Source: Micromonospora sp. CP22
GTDB lineage: Bacteria; Actinomycetota; Actinomycetes; Mycobacteriales; Micromonosporaceae
NCBI RefSeq assembly: GCF_009712475.1
Contig: NZ_VCJO01000005.1
Coordinates: forward strand, 189,850 to 253,849
Direction of reading: 5' to 3'
Length of the DNA: 64,000 nucleotides
This document shows, piece after piece, positions 26,009-34,192 of this stretch (positions within the stretch are counted from its first letter, which is position 1; every line of letters starts with the position of its first letter). A program made the position numbers and the translations under genes. Under the pieces are notes generated by a model. That model did not search any database. It was given only the letters and a program-made list of their open reading frames with translations, and was not told where the DNA came from.

Positions 26009-27178
26009 ATGGACGCCGGACTCAAGCGCGAACTCGAAGCAAAGGTGTACGCGGGGGAGCGACTGACTCGTGAGGACGGGATCGCCCTCTACGCCAGCGA
26101 CGACCTGACCTGGTTGGGGCGGCTGGCCCACCACAAGCGCACCGAGATGAACGGCGACCGGGTGATGTTCAACGTCAACCGGCACCTGAACCTGACCAAC
26201 GTGTGCAGCGCGAGCTGCGCGTACTGCTCGTTCCAGCGCAAGCCGGGCGAGAAGGACGCGTACACCATGCGCATCGACGAGGCGGTTCGTAAGGCCAAGG
26301 AGATGGAGGACGAGCAGCTCACCGAGCTGCACATCGTCAACGGCCTGCACCCGACCCTGCCGTGGCGCTACTACCCCAAGGTGCTGCGTGAGCTGAAGGC
26401 GGCGCTGCCGAAGGTCAACCTCAAGGCGTTCACCGCCACCGAGGTGCAGTGGTTCGAGAAGATCAGCGGCCTGAGCGCCGACGAGATCCTCGACGAGCTG
26501 ATGGACGCCGGTCTGGAGTCGTTGACCGGTGGCGGCGCGGAGATCTTCGACTGGGAGATCCGACAGCACATCGTCGACCACGCCTGCCACTGGGAGGACT
26601 GGTCGCGCATCCACCGCCTGGCCCACAGCAAGGGCATGAAGACGCCGTCGACGATGCTCTACGGGCACATCGAGGAGCCCCGGCACCGGGTCGACCACGT
26701 GCTGCGGCTGCGCGAGTTGCAGGACGAGACCGGCGGCTTCCAGGTCTTCATCCCGCTGCGCTACCAGCACGACTTCGTGGACTCGGCGGACGGCAAGATC
26801 CGTAACCGGATCCAGGCCCGCACCACGATGGCCTCACCGGCCGAGTCGTTGAAGACCTTCGCCGTCTCCCGACTGCTGTTCGACAACGTCCCGCACGTCA
26901 AGTGCTTCTGGGTGATGCACGGCCTGTCGGTGGCCCAGTTGTCGCTCAACTTCGGTGTGGACGACCTGGACGGCTCGGTCGTGGAATACAAGATCACCCA
27001 CGACGCCGACTCGTACGGGACGCCGAACACCATGCACCGCGACGACCTGCTGCACCTCATCTGGGACGCCGGGTTCCGTCCGGTCGAGCGCAACACCCGC
27101 TACGAGGTGGTCCGCGAGTACGACGCCGCTCCCACGCTGGCCGAGCGCCGGTCCGAGCCGCAGCAGGTCTGGGCCTGA
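26009..27178 (+). CDS. mqnE: Aminofutalosine synthase
   Basis: 389 residues; ATG 26009 follows AAGGGGA by about 10 nt. Radical SAM enzyme: the [4Fe-4S] triad is in NVCSASCAYCSFQRKPGEK (C-x3-C-x2-C). It joins 3-[(1-carboxyvinyl)oxy]benzoate, the MqnA product, to the adenosyl part of S-adenosylmethionine to give aminofutalosine, the second step of the futalosine pathway. Other matching stretches: ELHIVNGLHPTLPW and LTGGGAEIFDWEIR. Followed by two small membrane-protein genes in the same direction. The nlpC-like gene is divergent, sharing 248 bp. Confidence 0.96.
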   Translation: MDAGLKRELEAKVYAGERLTREDGIALYASDDLTWLGRLAHHKRTEMNGDRVMFNVNRHLNLTNVCSASCAYCSFQRKPGEKDAYTMRIDEAVRKAKEMEDEQLTELHIVNGLHPTLPWRYYPKVLRELKAALPKVNLKAFTATEVQWFEKISGLSADEILDELMDAGLESLTGGGAEIFDWEIRQHIVDHACHWEDWSRIHRLAHSKGMKTPSTMLYGHIEEPRHRVDHVLRLRELQDETGGFQVFIPLRYQHDFVDSADGKIRNRIQARTTMASPAESLKTFAVSRLLFDNVPHVKCFWVMHGLSVAQLSLNFGVDDLDGSVVEYKITHDADSYGTPNTMHRDDLLHLIWDAGFRPVERNTRYEVVREYDAAPTLAERRSEPQQVWA

Positions 27179-27202
27179 CCCGACGCGTACCCTGGCACGA
27201 CG

Positions 27203-27625
27203 ATGACTGAGCAGCAGAGCACCTTTCCCCGTCGGGACGCCGAGGGGCGCATCCGCACCCTGGGTGACCTGATGGGGATCGCGCTGGCCGGGGTGGTCAT
27301 CGGGCTGCTGGTACTAGCGATCTTCGACGGGGCGTTCGCCTGGTTCGGCGCGGGTGAGTTCGGTCAGGCCAACGGCTGGCTGGCGGTGATCCTGCCGGCC
27401 TGGCTGTTCTGGGAGGACTTCCGCGCCTGGGGCTTCGGTGCGCCCCGGGTGGTGGCCGGGCTGGTGGCGGTGGCGACGGCGGTGGTCTCCGGGCTGCTGG
27501 TGGCCGGTGCGGCGGCGGGGTTGCCGGCGTTGCTGTCCGGCGTGTTCGCCGCGACCACGTTCACCGTGGTCTACGCGGTCATCTGGTTTCCCGGCGTTCG
27601 CTGGCTGGCCAACCGCACCGGCTGA
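27203..27625 (+). CDS. Small membrane protein of unknown function
   Basis: 140 residues, ATG 24 nt after mqnE. Hydrophilic N-terminus (MTEQQSTFPRRDAEGRIR), then about four hydrophobic segments: GIALAGVVIGLLVLAIFDG, WLAVILPAWLFW, VVAGLVAVATAVVSGLLVAG and TTFTVVYAVIWFPGV. No motif recognised. The tight spacing to mqnE suggests co-transcription, and similar small membrane genes follow mqnE in other actinomycetes, but a menaquinone role is not shown. Confidence 0.75.
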   Translation: MTEQQSTFPRRDAEGRIRTLGDLMGIALAGVVIGLLVLAIFDGAFAWFGAGEFGQANGWLAVILPAWLFWEDFRAWGFGAPRVVAGLVAVATAVVSGLLVAGAAAGLPALLSGVFAATTFTVVYAVIWFPGVRWLANRTG

Positions 27626-27734
27626 GACTCCGCGTCCCGGGTGGTGCGGCAGGCCGGGCGACCAGGTGGACCGGGTGGTCGGGCAGGATCTACCGGAGTG
27701 CCGTCGCGGACGGTGGAGATACGGAAGTGGTGAC

Positions 27735-27761
27735 GTGAGCGAGCGGAGCGAACGAACGTGA
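27735..27761 (+). repeat. Short degenerate member of the GTGAGC mini-ORF repeat family
   Basis: GTGAGCGAGCGGAGCGAACG reads as an 8-codon ORF VSERSERT with stop TGA 27759-27761, overlapping the GTG start (27758) of the DUF4229 gene. Just before it, GTG 27730 opens a two-codon ORF whose TGA (27736-27738) overlaps GTG 27735. The rest of 27626-27734 holds no recognised element. Confidence 0.7.
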
Positions 27762-28048
27762 GTGCGGCGGTCAAGTACACGCTCGGCCGGATCGGCCTGT
27801 TCGTGGTCGTGGTGGCCGCGTTGTGGCCGGTCGACATGGACATCTTCCTCAAGCTGATCCTGGCGCTGCTGTTCTCCGCCGCCGTGTCGTTCTTCCTGCT
27901 CAAGGGGTTGCGCGACGAGATGGCCGAGGAGATGGCCGCCGCCGCCGAGCGTCGCCGGGTGGAGAAGGAACGCCTGCGGACGGCGCTGGCCGGTGAGGAC
28001 CAGGTCGACGGCGCGGCGGACGACCGGTCCGCCGACGAGAAGGGCTGA
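27758..28048 (+). CDS. DUF4229 small membrane protein
   Basis: 96 residues from GTG. Two hydrophobic helices (YTLGRIGLFVVVVAALWPV, and LKLILALLFSAAVSFFLLKGL) followed by a charged helix (RDEMAEEMAAAAERRRVEKERLR, key part EEMAAAAERRR) and an acidic end. This is the standard DUF4229 layout, an actinobacterial family of unknown function usually found near menaquinone genes. Last gene of the mqnE unit before a strong hairpin. Confidence 0.88.
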   Translation: MSAAVKYTLGRIGLFVVVVAALWPVDMDIFLKLILALLFSAAVSFFLLKGLRDEMAEEMAAAAERRRVEKERLRTALAGEDQVDGAADDRSADEKG

Positions 28049-28068
28049 GCGGCCACCCGGTTTCGTGG

Positions 28069-28096
28069 CATGTCGGCGATGCATGTCGCCGACATG
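28069..28096 (+). terminator. Hairpin ending the mqnE unit
   Basis: Perfect 11-bp arms CATGTCGGCGA (28069-28079) and TCGCCGACATG (28086-28096) with a 6-nt loop, 21 nt past the DUF4229 stop. No T-tract follows, as is usual in this GC range. Confidence 0.65.
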
Positions 28097-28205
28097 AGGA
28101 TCCGGCTGGGATGGGCCAAACAACGATCAATGTTGATATGACCATGTGACTGGTGGTGGGCTGTCCGCCACCGTGCGGGTTTACCGCGCCTCCAGGAGGT
28201 TGTCC

Positions 28206-30092
28206 ATGGCCTTCCGTTCCATCTCTGTCCGCCGTTCCCTGGCGCTCGTCGTCGCCGCCGGGTTCGGCCTGCTGACCATCGCCGCGCCACCGGTGTCCGC
28301 CGATCCGGTGCCCAACCGGGACGAACAACCGGCGGCGGCGTCCTATCGGGTGCTCGGCCCCAAGACCCTCGCCGACCGCAGCGCGGTCGCCCGTACCGGT
28401 GCCGCCATCGACTACTCCGAGCACGGGGTGCTGCACGTCTCGGCCACCCGGGCCGAAGCCGCCGCGATCACCAGGCTCGGGTTCCGACTGGAGGAGATCC
28501 CCGAGGTTCCGAACGACCGGGGCCACAGCCACGCCGAGGGGGACGTCGGCGCACTCGGCTTCCCGGCGGCCGACTCGAACTTCCACGACTATCCGGAGAT
28601 GATCGCGGCGGTCAACAAGGTGGTGGCCGATCACCCGACGATCGCACGGAAGATCAGCATCGGCACCTCGTACGAGGGCCGTGACCTGGTCGCGGTGAAG
28701 ATCTCCGACAACGTCGCCACCGACGAGAACGAGCCGGAGATCCTGTTCAACGCCCAACAGCACGCCCGCGAGCACCTGACCGTCGAGATGGCGCTCTACC
28801 TCATGAACCTCTTCACCGACAACTACGGCTCCGACTCCCGGATCACCAACCTGGTCAACAACCGGGAGATCTGGATCGTGCCGTCGGTGAACCCGGACGG
28901 CAGCGAGTACGACATCGCCACCGGCTCCTACCGGTCGTGGCGCAAGAACCGTCAACCCAACAGCGGATCGTCGTACGTCGGCACCGACCTGAACCGGAAC
29001 TGGGGCTACAACTGGGGTTGCTGCGGCGGCTCGTCCGGCTCCACCTCCTCGGAGACCTACCGGGGGCCGTCGGCCTTCTCCGCTCCCGAGACGCAGGCGC
29101 TGCGCAACTTCGTCAACAGCCGGGTCGTCGGTGGGGTGCAGCAGATCAAGGCGAACATCGACTTCCACACCTACTCCGAGCTGGTGCTCTGGCCGTACGG
29201 CTACACGTACAACAACACCGCTCCGGGCATGACCGCCGACCAGTACAACACCTTCGCCACCATCGGCCGGCAGATGGCGGCGACCAACGGCTTCACCCCG
29301 CAGCAGTCCAGTGACCTGTACATCACCGACGGCAGCAGCATCGACTGGATGTGGGCGAACCACGGCATCTGGGCGTACACCTTCGAGCTGTACCCGCGCT
29401 CGGCCTCCGGCGGCGGCTTCTACCCGCCCGACGAGGTCATCCCGCAGCAGACCTCGCGCAACCGTGAGGCGGTGCTGATCCTCTCCGAGTACGCCGACTG
29501 CCCGTACCGGGCCATCGGCAAGCAGGCACAGTACTGCGGTAGCGGCGGTGGGGGCACCACGGTCTGGTCGGACACCTTCGAGACCTCGACCGGCTGGACG
29601 ACCAACCCCAACGGCACCGACACCGCGACGTCGGGTCAGTGGGAACGGGGTGCCGCACAGGCCACAAACTCCAGCGGTGCCAAGCAGCTCACCCCGTACG
29701 CGGGCAGTAACGACCTGGTCACCGGCCGGCTCGCCGGTAGCGGTGCGGGCGACTACGACGTCGACGGCGGCGTGACCAGCGCCCGATCCCCGGCCATCAC
29801 CCTGCCGTCCAGCGGAACGTTGACGCTGTCCCTGGCGTGGTATCTGGCCCACGGCTCGAACTCGTCCTCGGCGGACTACTTCCGGGTCAGCGTGGTGCAC
29901 AACGGCGGCACCACGACGCTGCTCAACCAGACCGGCGCGGCCAGCAACCGCAACGGTTCCTGGACGGTGTCGAACCTCAGCCTCACGCCGTACGCCGGCC
30001 AGTCCATCCGGATCCTGGTAGAGGCCGCGGACGTCTCCACGGCCAGCCTCGTCGAGGCGGCGGTGGACAACATCACCATCACCGCCTCCTGA
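28206..30092 (+). CDS. Secreted M14-family zinc carboxypeptidase with C-terminal beta domain
   Basis: 628 residues; ATG 28206 with GGAGG 8 nt upstream. Signal peptide [23 protein letters not shown] propeptide-like region precedes the M14 domain (about 125-440). Zinc ligands: His and Glu in [11 protein letters not shown], and the later His in NIDFHTYSE. Substrate residues: [20 protein letters not shown], and catalytic Glu in AYTFELYP. Cuts C-terminal residues from peptides outside the cell. After a Gly/Thr linker, residues about 450-628 form a beta-sandwich-type domain ([16 protein letters not shown]), as in other secreted actinomycete hydrolases, perhaps for surface or substrate binding. Confidence 0.95.
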   Translation: MAFRSISVRRSLALVVAAGFGLLTIAAPPVSADPVPNRDEQPAAASYRVLGPKTLADRSAVARTGAAIDYSEHGVLHVSATRAEAAAITRLGFRLEEIPEVPNDRGHSHAEGDVGALGFPAADSNFHDYPEMIAAVNKVVADHPTIARKISIGTSYEGRDLVAVKISDNVATDENEPEILFNAQQHAREHLTVEMALYLMNLFTDNYGSDSRITNLVNNREIWIVPSVNPDGSEYDIATGSYRSWRKNRQPNSGSSYVGTDLNRNWGYNWGCCGGSSGSTSSETYRGPSAFSAPETQALRNFVNSRVVGGVQQIKANIDFHTYSELVLWPYGYTYNNTAPGMTADQYNTFATIGRQMAATNGFTPQQSSDLYITDGSSIDWMWANHGIWAYTFELYPRSASGGGFYPPDEVIPQQTSRNREAVLILSEYADCPYRAIGKQAQYCGSGGGGTTVWSDTFETSTGWTTNPNGTDTATSGQWERGAAQATNSSGAKQLTPYAGSNDLVTGRLAGSGAGDYDVDGGVTSARSPAITLPSSGTLTLSLAWYLAHGSNSSSADYFRVSVVHNGGTTTLLNQTGAASNRNGSWTVSNLSLTPYAGQSIRILVEAADVSTASLVEAAVDNITITAS

Positions 30093-30109
30093 AACACCCG
30101 CTGAGGTCT

Positions 30110-30145
30110 GACGGGGCCCTGCGGTGTCCCCCGCAGGGCCCCGTC
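30110..30145 (+). terminator. Strong stem-loop after the M14 carboxypeptidase gene
   Basis: 15-bp perfect stem GACGGGGCCCTGCGG (30110-30124) with CCGCAGGGCCCCGTC (30131-30145), 6-nt loop, 17 nt past the stop codon. It also insulates the riboswitch that follows. Confidence 0.8.
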
Positions 30146-30152
30146 GCACCGT

Positions 30153-30262
30153 GCGCTACGGTCTAACCGACCCGTTCCAGCGAAGCCGGTGAGACACCGG
30201 CGCTGTCCCGCAACTGTGATGCCCCGTTACCGGGGATGAGCCAGGTCGCCTGGGGCGTGGTC
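30153..30262 (+). ncRNA. Cobalamin riboswitch
   Basis: The conserved core is visible: GAAGCCGGTGAGACACCGG, then CGCTGTCCCGCAACTGTGAT (30200-30219 region), then a GCCCCG/CGGGGA stem and the B12-box-like GAGCCAGGTCGCC (30238-30250). Boundaries are approximate. It precedes a cobalamin-type ABC importer, so B12 binding should lower importer expression. Confidence 0.9.
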
Positions 30263-30316
30263 GCGAACCGCGCTCTCGAGGAAGGGCGCCTCGCGGACGG
30301 GTGCCACCTCGGCTCT

Positions 30317-30353
30317 CTGTCGGCGAAGCAGCACATCCTCGACCGACAGGAGG
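30317..30353 (+). promoter_or_regulatory. Candidate Shine-Dalgarno sequestering hairpin of the cobalamin riboswitch
   Basis: CTGTCGG (30317-30323) can pair with CCGACAG (30343-30349); the latter overlaps the AGGAGG Shine-Dalgarno (30348-30353) of the next gene (ATG 30358). This suggests translational control, common for actinobacterial cobalamin switches. Pairing is seen; the regulatory role is inferred. Confidence 0.55.
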
Positions 30354-30357
30354 ACCG

Positions 30358-31290
30358 ATGTTCAGACGTACCCCCAAGGTCTTCGCCGCCGCTCTGGCGG
30401 TGGCCGCGCTCACGCTCGGCGCCTGCGCCGAGAAGACCACCGACGCTCCCGCAACCGGCGGCGGCTCGGACACCTCGTTCCCCGTCACGGTCGGCTCCGT
30501 GACGCTGGAGGAGCGGCCCCAGAAGATCATCTCGCTGTCGCCGAGCGCCACCGAGATGCTCTTCGCCGTCGGTGCCGGTCCGCAGGTCGTCGCCGTCGAC
30601 GACCAGTCCAACTACCCCGCCGACGCGCCGAAGTCGGATCTCTCCGGTTACCAGCCGAACGCCGAGGCCATCGCCGCGAAGGACCCGGACCTGGTGGTGC
30701 TCAGCGACGACCGCAACAAGATCGTCGACCAGCTCACCACGCTCAAGATCCCGGTCTACCAGACCCCGGCGGTGCAGACGCTCGACGAGTCCTACCGGCA
30801 GATGACCGAGCTGGGGATTCTCACCGGCAACGCCACCGAGGCGGCCGACGTGGTCCAGCGGATGAAGGACGACATCGCGAAGCTCGTCTCCGAGGTGCCG
30901 CAGCGGGCCCAGCCGCTCACCTACTTCCACGAGTTGGGCCCGGAGCTGTACACCGCGACCAGCAAGACCTTCATCGGCTCGATCTACAGCCTCGCCGGGT
31001 TGGAGAACATCGCCGACCCGGCCGACGCCGACGGCAAGAACGGCGGATACCCGCAGCTGTCCCAGGAAGTGATCGTCGACGCCGATCCCGACTTCATCTT
31101 CCTGTCCGACGTGAAGTGCTGCGCACAGAACGCGGCGACGGTCAAGGCACGCAGTGGCTGGTCGGCGCTGACCGCGGTGCGGCAGAACCAGATCGTGGAA
31201 CTCGACGACGACATCGCCTCCCGCTGGGGGCCGCGCGTGGTGGACCTGCTGCGGACGATCGTCGACGCCATCGCCAAGGTGTCCCAGTGA
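30358..31290 (+). CDS. btuF: Cobalamin-type ABC transporter substrate-binding lipoprotein
   Basis: 310 residues, ATG with AGGAGG upstream. Lipoprotein signal with lipobox LGAC (Cys about residue 22). Type III periplasmic-binding fold (BtuF/FecB): KIISLSPSATEMLFAVGAG, DDQSNYPADAP, PDLVVLSDD. Such proteins carry B12 or siderophores; the riboswitch upstream points to cobalamin or a corrinoid. The permease and ATPase genes follow. Confidence 0.93.
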   Translation: MFRRTPKVFAAALAVAALTLGACAEKTTDAPATGGGSDTSFPVTVGSVTLEERPQKIISLSPSATEMLFAVGAGPQVVAVDDQSNYPADAPKSDLSGYQPNAEAIAAKDPDLVVLSDDRNKIVDQLTTLKIPVYQTPAVQTLDESYRQMTELGILTGNATEAADVVQRMKDDIAKLVSEVPQRAQPLTYFHELGPELYTATSKTFIGSIYSLAGLENIADPADADGKNGGYPQLSQEVIVDADPDFIFLSDVKCCAQNAATVKARSGWSALTAVRQNQIVELDDDIASRWGPRVVDLLRTIVDAIAKVSQ

Positions 31291-31323
31291 CGATGAACGC
31301 CGGGCGGTGACAGGTTCCCCGCC

Positions 31324-32424
31324 ATGGCCCTCTCGCTGAAGCGCCACGGCGACGCGCCGGTCGGGGCTCTCACCCCGCCCCGACCGGCGGGCCTGCGCAA
31401 GCGCTGGCTCGCCGCAGGTGTGCTCGCCGTGCTCGTCACGCTGGTGGTCGGGGTGTCGCTCGGCCCGGTCAGCCTGCCGCCCGGCAGTGTCGCGATCGAG
31501 CTGCTGAACCTGCTGCCCGGGGTACACCTGGACAGCGGGCTCACCGAGCGGGAGATCGCCATCGTCACCGAGCTACGGCTGCCCCGGGTGGTGCTCGGCC
31601 TGCTGGTCGGCGGGCTGCTCGCGTTGGCCGGCGGCACCTACCAGGGGGTGTTCCGCAACCCGCTGGCCGACCCGTACCTGCTCGGCGTGGCGGCCGGGGC
31701 CGGGCTGGCGGTCACCGTGGTGCTGACCCTGGGGGTCGGGGCTGGTGGCGCGTTGAGCGGATTGCCGGTCACCGTTCCGCTGGCCGCCTTCGTCGGCTCC
31801 CTCGGTGCGGTGGCGATGACCTACCTGCTCGGCTCGGCCGGTGGGCGCAGCCGCTCCCCGGCCGCCCTGATCCTGGCCGGGGTGGCCGTCTCCGCGTTCC
31901 TCAGCGCCGGTCAGACGTACCTGCTGCAACAGCACGCGGAGAGCCTCCAGCAGGTGTACTCGTGGCTGCTCGGGCGGCTGGCCACCGCCGGCTGGCAGGA
32001 CGTCCTGCTGGTCCTGCCGTACTTCGCGCTGACCAGCCTGATCACCCTGCTGCACGGCCGGGAGCTGGACGTGCTCTCGGTCGGCGACGACGAGGCGGCC
32101 AGCCTCGGCCTGCACCCGCAGCGGTCCCGGTACCTGCTGATCGCCGCCGCCTCGCTCGGCACCGCCGCCGCGGTCTCCGCCTCCGGCCTGATCGGCTTCG
32201 TCGGCATCATCGTGCCGCACACCGTACGGATGCTGGCCGGGGCGAGCTACCGGGTGATCCTGCCACTGTCGCTGCTGTTCGGAGGGGCTTTCCTGGCCTT
32301 GACCGACGTGGTGGCGCGGACCGCCGCCGCGCCCGAGGAGATCCCGATCGGGGTGGTCACCGCGCTGCTCGGCGGCCCGTTCTTCGTGGTGGTGCTGCGC
32401 TCGGCCCGGCGGGTGCTGACATGA
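31324..32424 (+). CDS. btuC: Cobalamin-type ABC transporter permease (FecCD family)
   Basis: 366 residues. About ten membrane helices. Family marks: LPRVVLGLLVGGLLALAGG, QGVFRNPLADPYLLGV, and SGLIGFVGIIVPHTVRMLAG. Forms the homodimeric channel of a type II importer for cobalamin. The gap from btuF is 33 nt and has no strong Shine-Dalgarno. Its end overlaps the ATPase start (ATGA). Confidence 0.94.
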   Translation: MALSLKRHGDAPVGALTPPRPAGLRKRWLAAGVLAVLVTLVVGVSLGPVSLPPGSVAIELLNLLPGVHLDSGLTEREIAIVTELRLPRVVLGLLVGGLLALAGGTYQGVFRNPLADPYLLGVAAGAGLAVTVVLTLGVGAGGALSGLPVTVPLAAFVGSLGAVAMTYLLGSAGGRSRSPAALILAGVAVSAFLSAGQTYLLQQHAESLQQVYSWLLGRLATAGWQDVLLVLPYFALTSLITLLHGRELDVLSVGDDEAASLGLHPQRSRYLLIAAASLGTAAAVSASGLIGFVGIIVPHTVRMLAGASYRVILPLSLLFGGAFLALTDVVARTAAAPEEIPIGVVTALLGGPFFVVVLRSARRVLT

Positions 32425-33251
32425 CGCCGTCCGTCCCCGCCGTCGACCTCCGTGACCTGCGGATCAGCCTGGACGGTGCACCGATCCTCACCGGCGTCGA
32501 CCTGACCGTCAGCGCCGGTGAGTGGGTCACGGTGATCGGTCCCAACGGCGCGGGCAAGTCCACGCTGCTGCGCGCCGTCGGTGGCCTGCTGCCCACGCCG
32601 GACGCCGTCCGGCTGTTCGGTACGCCGATCGGTGAGCTGCGGCGCCGGGAACGGGCCCGGGTGGTGGCCACGGTCGCTCAGGCACCTGTCGTACCGCCCG
32701 GCATGGCGGTGCTGGACTACGTGCTGCTCGGGCGTACCCCGTACATCGCGCCGCTGGGCCGGGAGTCCGCTGCCGACCTCGCCGTGGTGCACGAGGTGCT
32801 CGACCGGCTGGATCTCGCCGGTTTCCACGACCGCGAGCTGGCCACCCTCTCCGGTGGCGAGCGGCAGCGGGTCTTCCTGGCGCGGGCGCTGGCCCAGGGC
32901 GCCACCCTGCTGCTGCTCGACGAGCCCACCAGCGCCCTCGACATCGGCCACCAGCAGGAGGTCCTCGAACTGGTCGACCAGCTGCGTCGCACGCACAACC
33001 TGACGGTGGTGGCCACCATGCACGACCTCTCCATCGCCGGTGAGTACGCCGACCGCATGGTGCTGCTGGCGGACGGCCGGATCGTCGCCGCCGGCACCCC
33101 TGCCGAAGTCCTCACCGAGGACCTGCTGTCCCGCCACTACCGCGCCAGCGTCCGCGTCATCCCCGGCCCGCACGGTCCCCTGGTCCTACCCACCCGCCCC
33201 ACCCGCGACGGCGCGGTCGGGGCACCCGACCTGGGCCGCGACTCGTCCTGA
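32421..33251 (+). CDS. btuD: Cobalamin-type ABC transporter ATP-binding protein
   Basis: 276 residues, ATG overlapping the permease stop. ABC ATPase: Walker A GPNGAGKST, signature LSGGERQRV, Walker B LLLLDEPTSALD, and switch His in ATMHDLS. Powers cobalamin import. About 30 C-terminal residues beyond the ATPase fold are Pro/Arg-rich. Last gene of the riboswitch operon, convergent with the VOC gene. Confidence 0.95.
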   Translation: MTPSVPAVDLRDLRISLDGAPILTGVDLTVSAGEWVTVIGPNGAGKSTLLRAVGGLLPTPDAVRLFGTPIGELRRRERARVVATVAQAPVVPPGMAVLDYVLLGRTPYIAPLGRESAADLAVVHEVLDRLDLAGFHDRELATLSGGERQRVFLARALAQGATLLLLDEPTSALDIGHQQEVLELVDQLRRTHNLTVVATMHDLSIAGEYADRMVLLADGRIVAAGTPAEVLTEDLLSRHYRASVRVIPGPHGPLVLPTRPTRDGAVGAPDLGRDSS

Positions 33252-33271
33252 ACCAGGAGCGTGAAGGTGGG

Positions 33272-34036
33272 TCAGGAGGCCAGGGCGATGAGGGAGAAGA
33301 GGGCGCCGTCGGGGTCGCGGAGGGCGGTGAGACGACCGGCGGGTACGTCCCGTGGCGGGACCAGGATCGTGCCGCCCAGTTCGGCGGCACGGGCCGCGGT
33401 GGCGTCCGCGTCGGCGACGGAGAAGTACAGCGTCCAGTAGGCCGGGGAGTCGGCCGGGAAATCGTCACCCAGCGGCGGCATCATGCCCGCCACCAGACGG
33501 TCGCCGAGCCGCCATCCGGTGTAGGCGGCCTGCCCCATCGGCTCCTCCTCCGGCTGCCAGCCGAAGACCAGCTCGTAGAAGACCCTCGCCCCGTCCGGGT
33601 CGGGGGTGACCAGCTCGGTCCAGCTCATCGCCCCGGGAGTGTCGAACACCTCGGCACCGGCGAAGGTCATCGGCTGCCAGACACTGAACGCGGCCCCGGC
33701 CGGGTCGGTGAAGACCGCCATCCGGCCCCGGTCGAAGACGTCGAACGGCGGCACCACGACCTGCCCACCGGCCCGCTCCACCCGACCGGCGACCAGGTCG
33801 GCGTCGTCGGTGGCGACGTACGTCGACCAGATCGGCACCTGGTCCGGCACCGCCGGTGGACCCACCCCGGCCACCGCCCGGCCGCCGAGCAGGAAGACCG
33901 TGTACCCGCCCGCCTCCGGCTCCGGGTCGACCCGGCCGGTCCAGCCGAACAGTTCCGGGTAGAACCGGCGGGCCGCGTCCAGTCCCGGCGTCGCCAGGTC
34001 GGCCCAGCAGGGCGTACCCGGCGCGATGCTGACCAC
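33272..34036 (-). CDS. VOC (glyoxalase/bleomycin-resistance) superfamily protein, two-domain
   Basis: 254 residues from GTG 34036; GTG 34042 is an alternative. Two VOC modules in tandem: residues about 5-120 (PCWADLATPGLDAARRFYPELFGW) and about 135-250 (SWTELVTPDPDGARVFYELVFGW), each with the RDPDGA or TDPAGAAF type edge. Such proteins resemble antibiotic-binding or dioxygenase-like enzymes (PhzB-like 27-kDa antigen group); substrate unknown. The RNA-polymerase-associated helicase gene lies upstream on the same strand, 156 nt away. Confidence 0.88.
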   Translation of the reverse strand: MVSIAPGTPCWADLATPGLDAARRFYPELFGWTGRVDPEPEAGGYTVFLLGGRAVAGVGPPAVPDQVPIWSTYVATDDADLVAGRVERAGGQVVVPPFDVFDRGRMAVFTDPAGAAFSVWQPMTFAGAEVFDTPGAMSWTELVTPDPDGARVFYELVFGWQPEEEPMGQAAYTGWRLGDRLVAGMMPPLGDDFPADSPAYWTLYFSVADADATAARAAELGGTILVPPRDVPAGRLTALRDPDGALFSLIALAS

Positions 34037-34192
34037 GGCCACCCCTCTCGTCCGGCAGCCGCCTGGCCACCCTGCTCGCCTCGGCGGCCACCGGCCGCTC
34101 CCTTCGGGCATGGTGGCACCGGTCCGCCGCCGCCCGGGGCGGAAACGGGCGGAACGTCAACTGAACCGGCGACCGTAGCGGGGTGTGCGGCG

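Noticed and set aside
31287..31310. Mini-ORF relay between btuF and btuC
   Set aside because: GTG 31287 overlaps the btuF stop and opens seven codons, but its stop lies 13 nt before the btuC start, so only one end overlaps.
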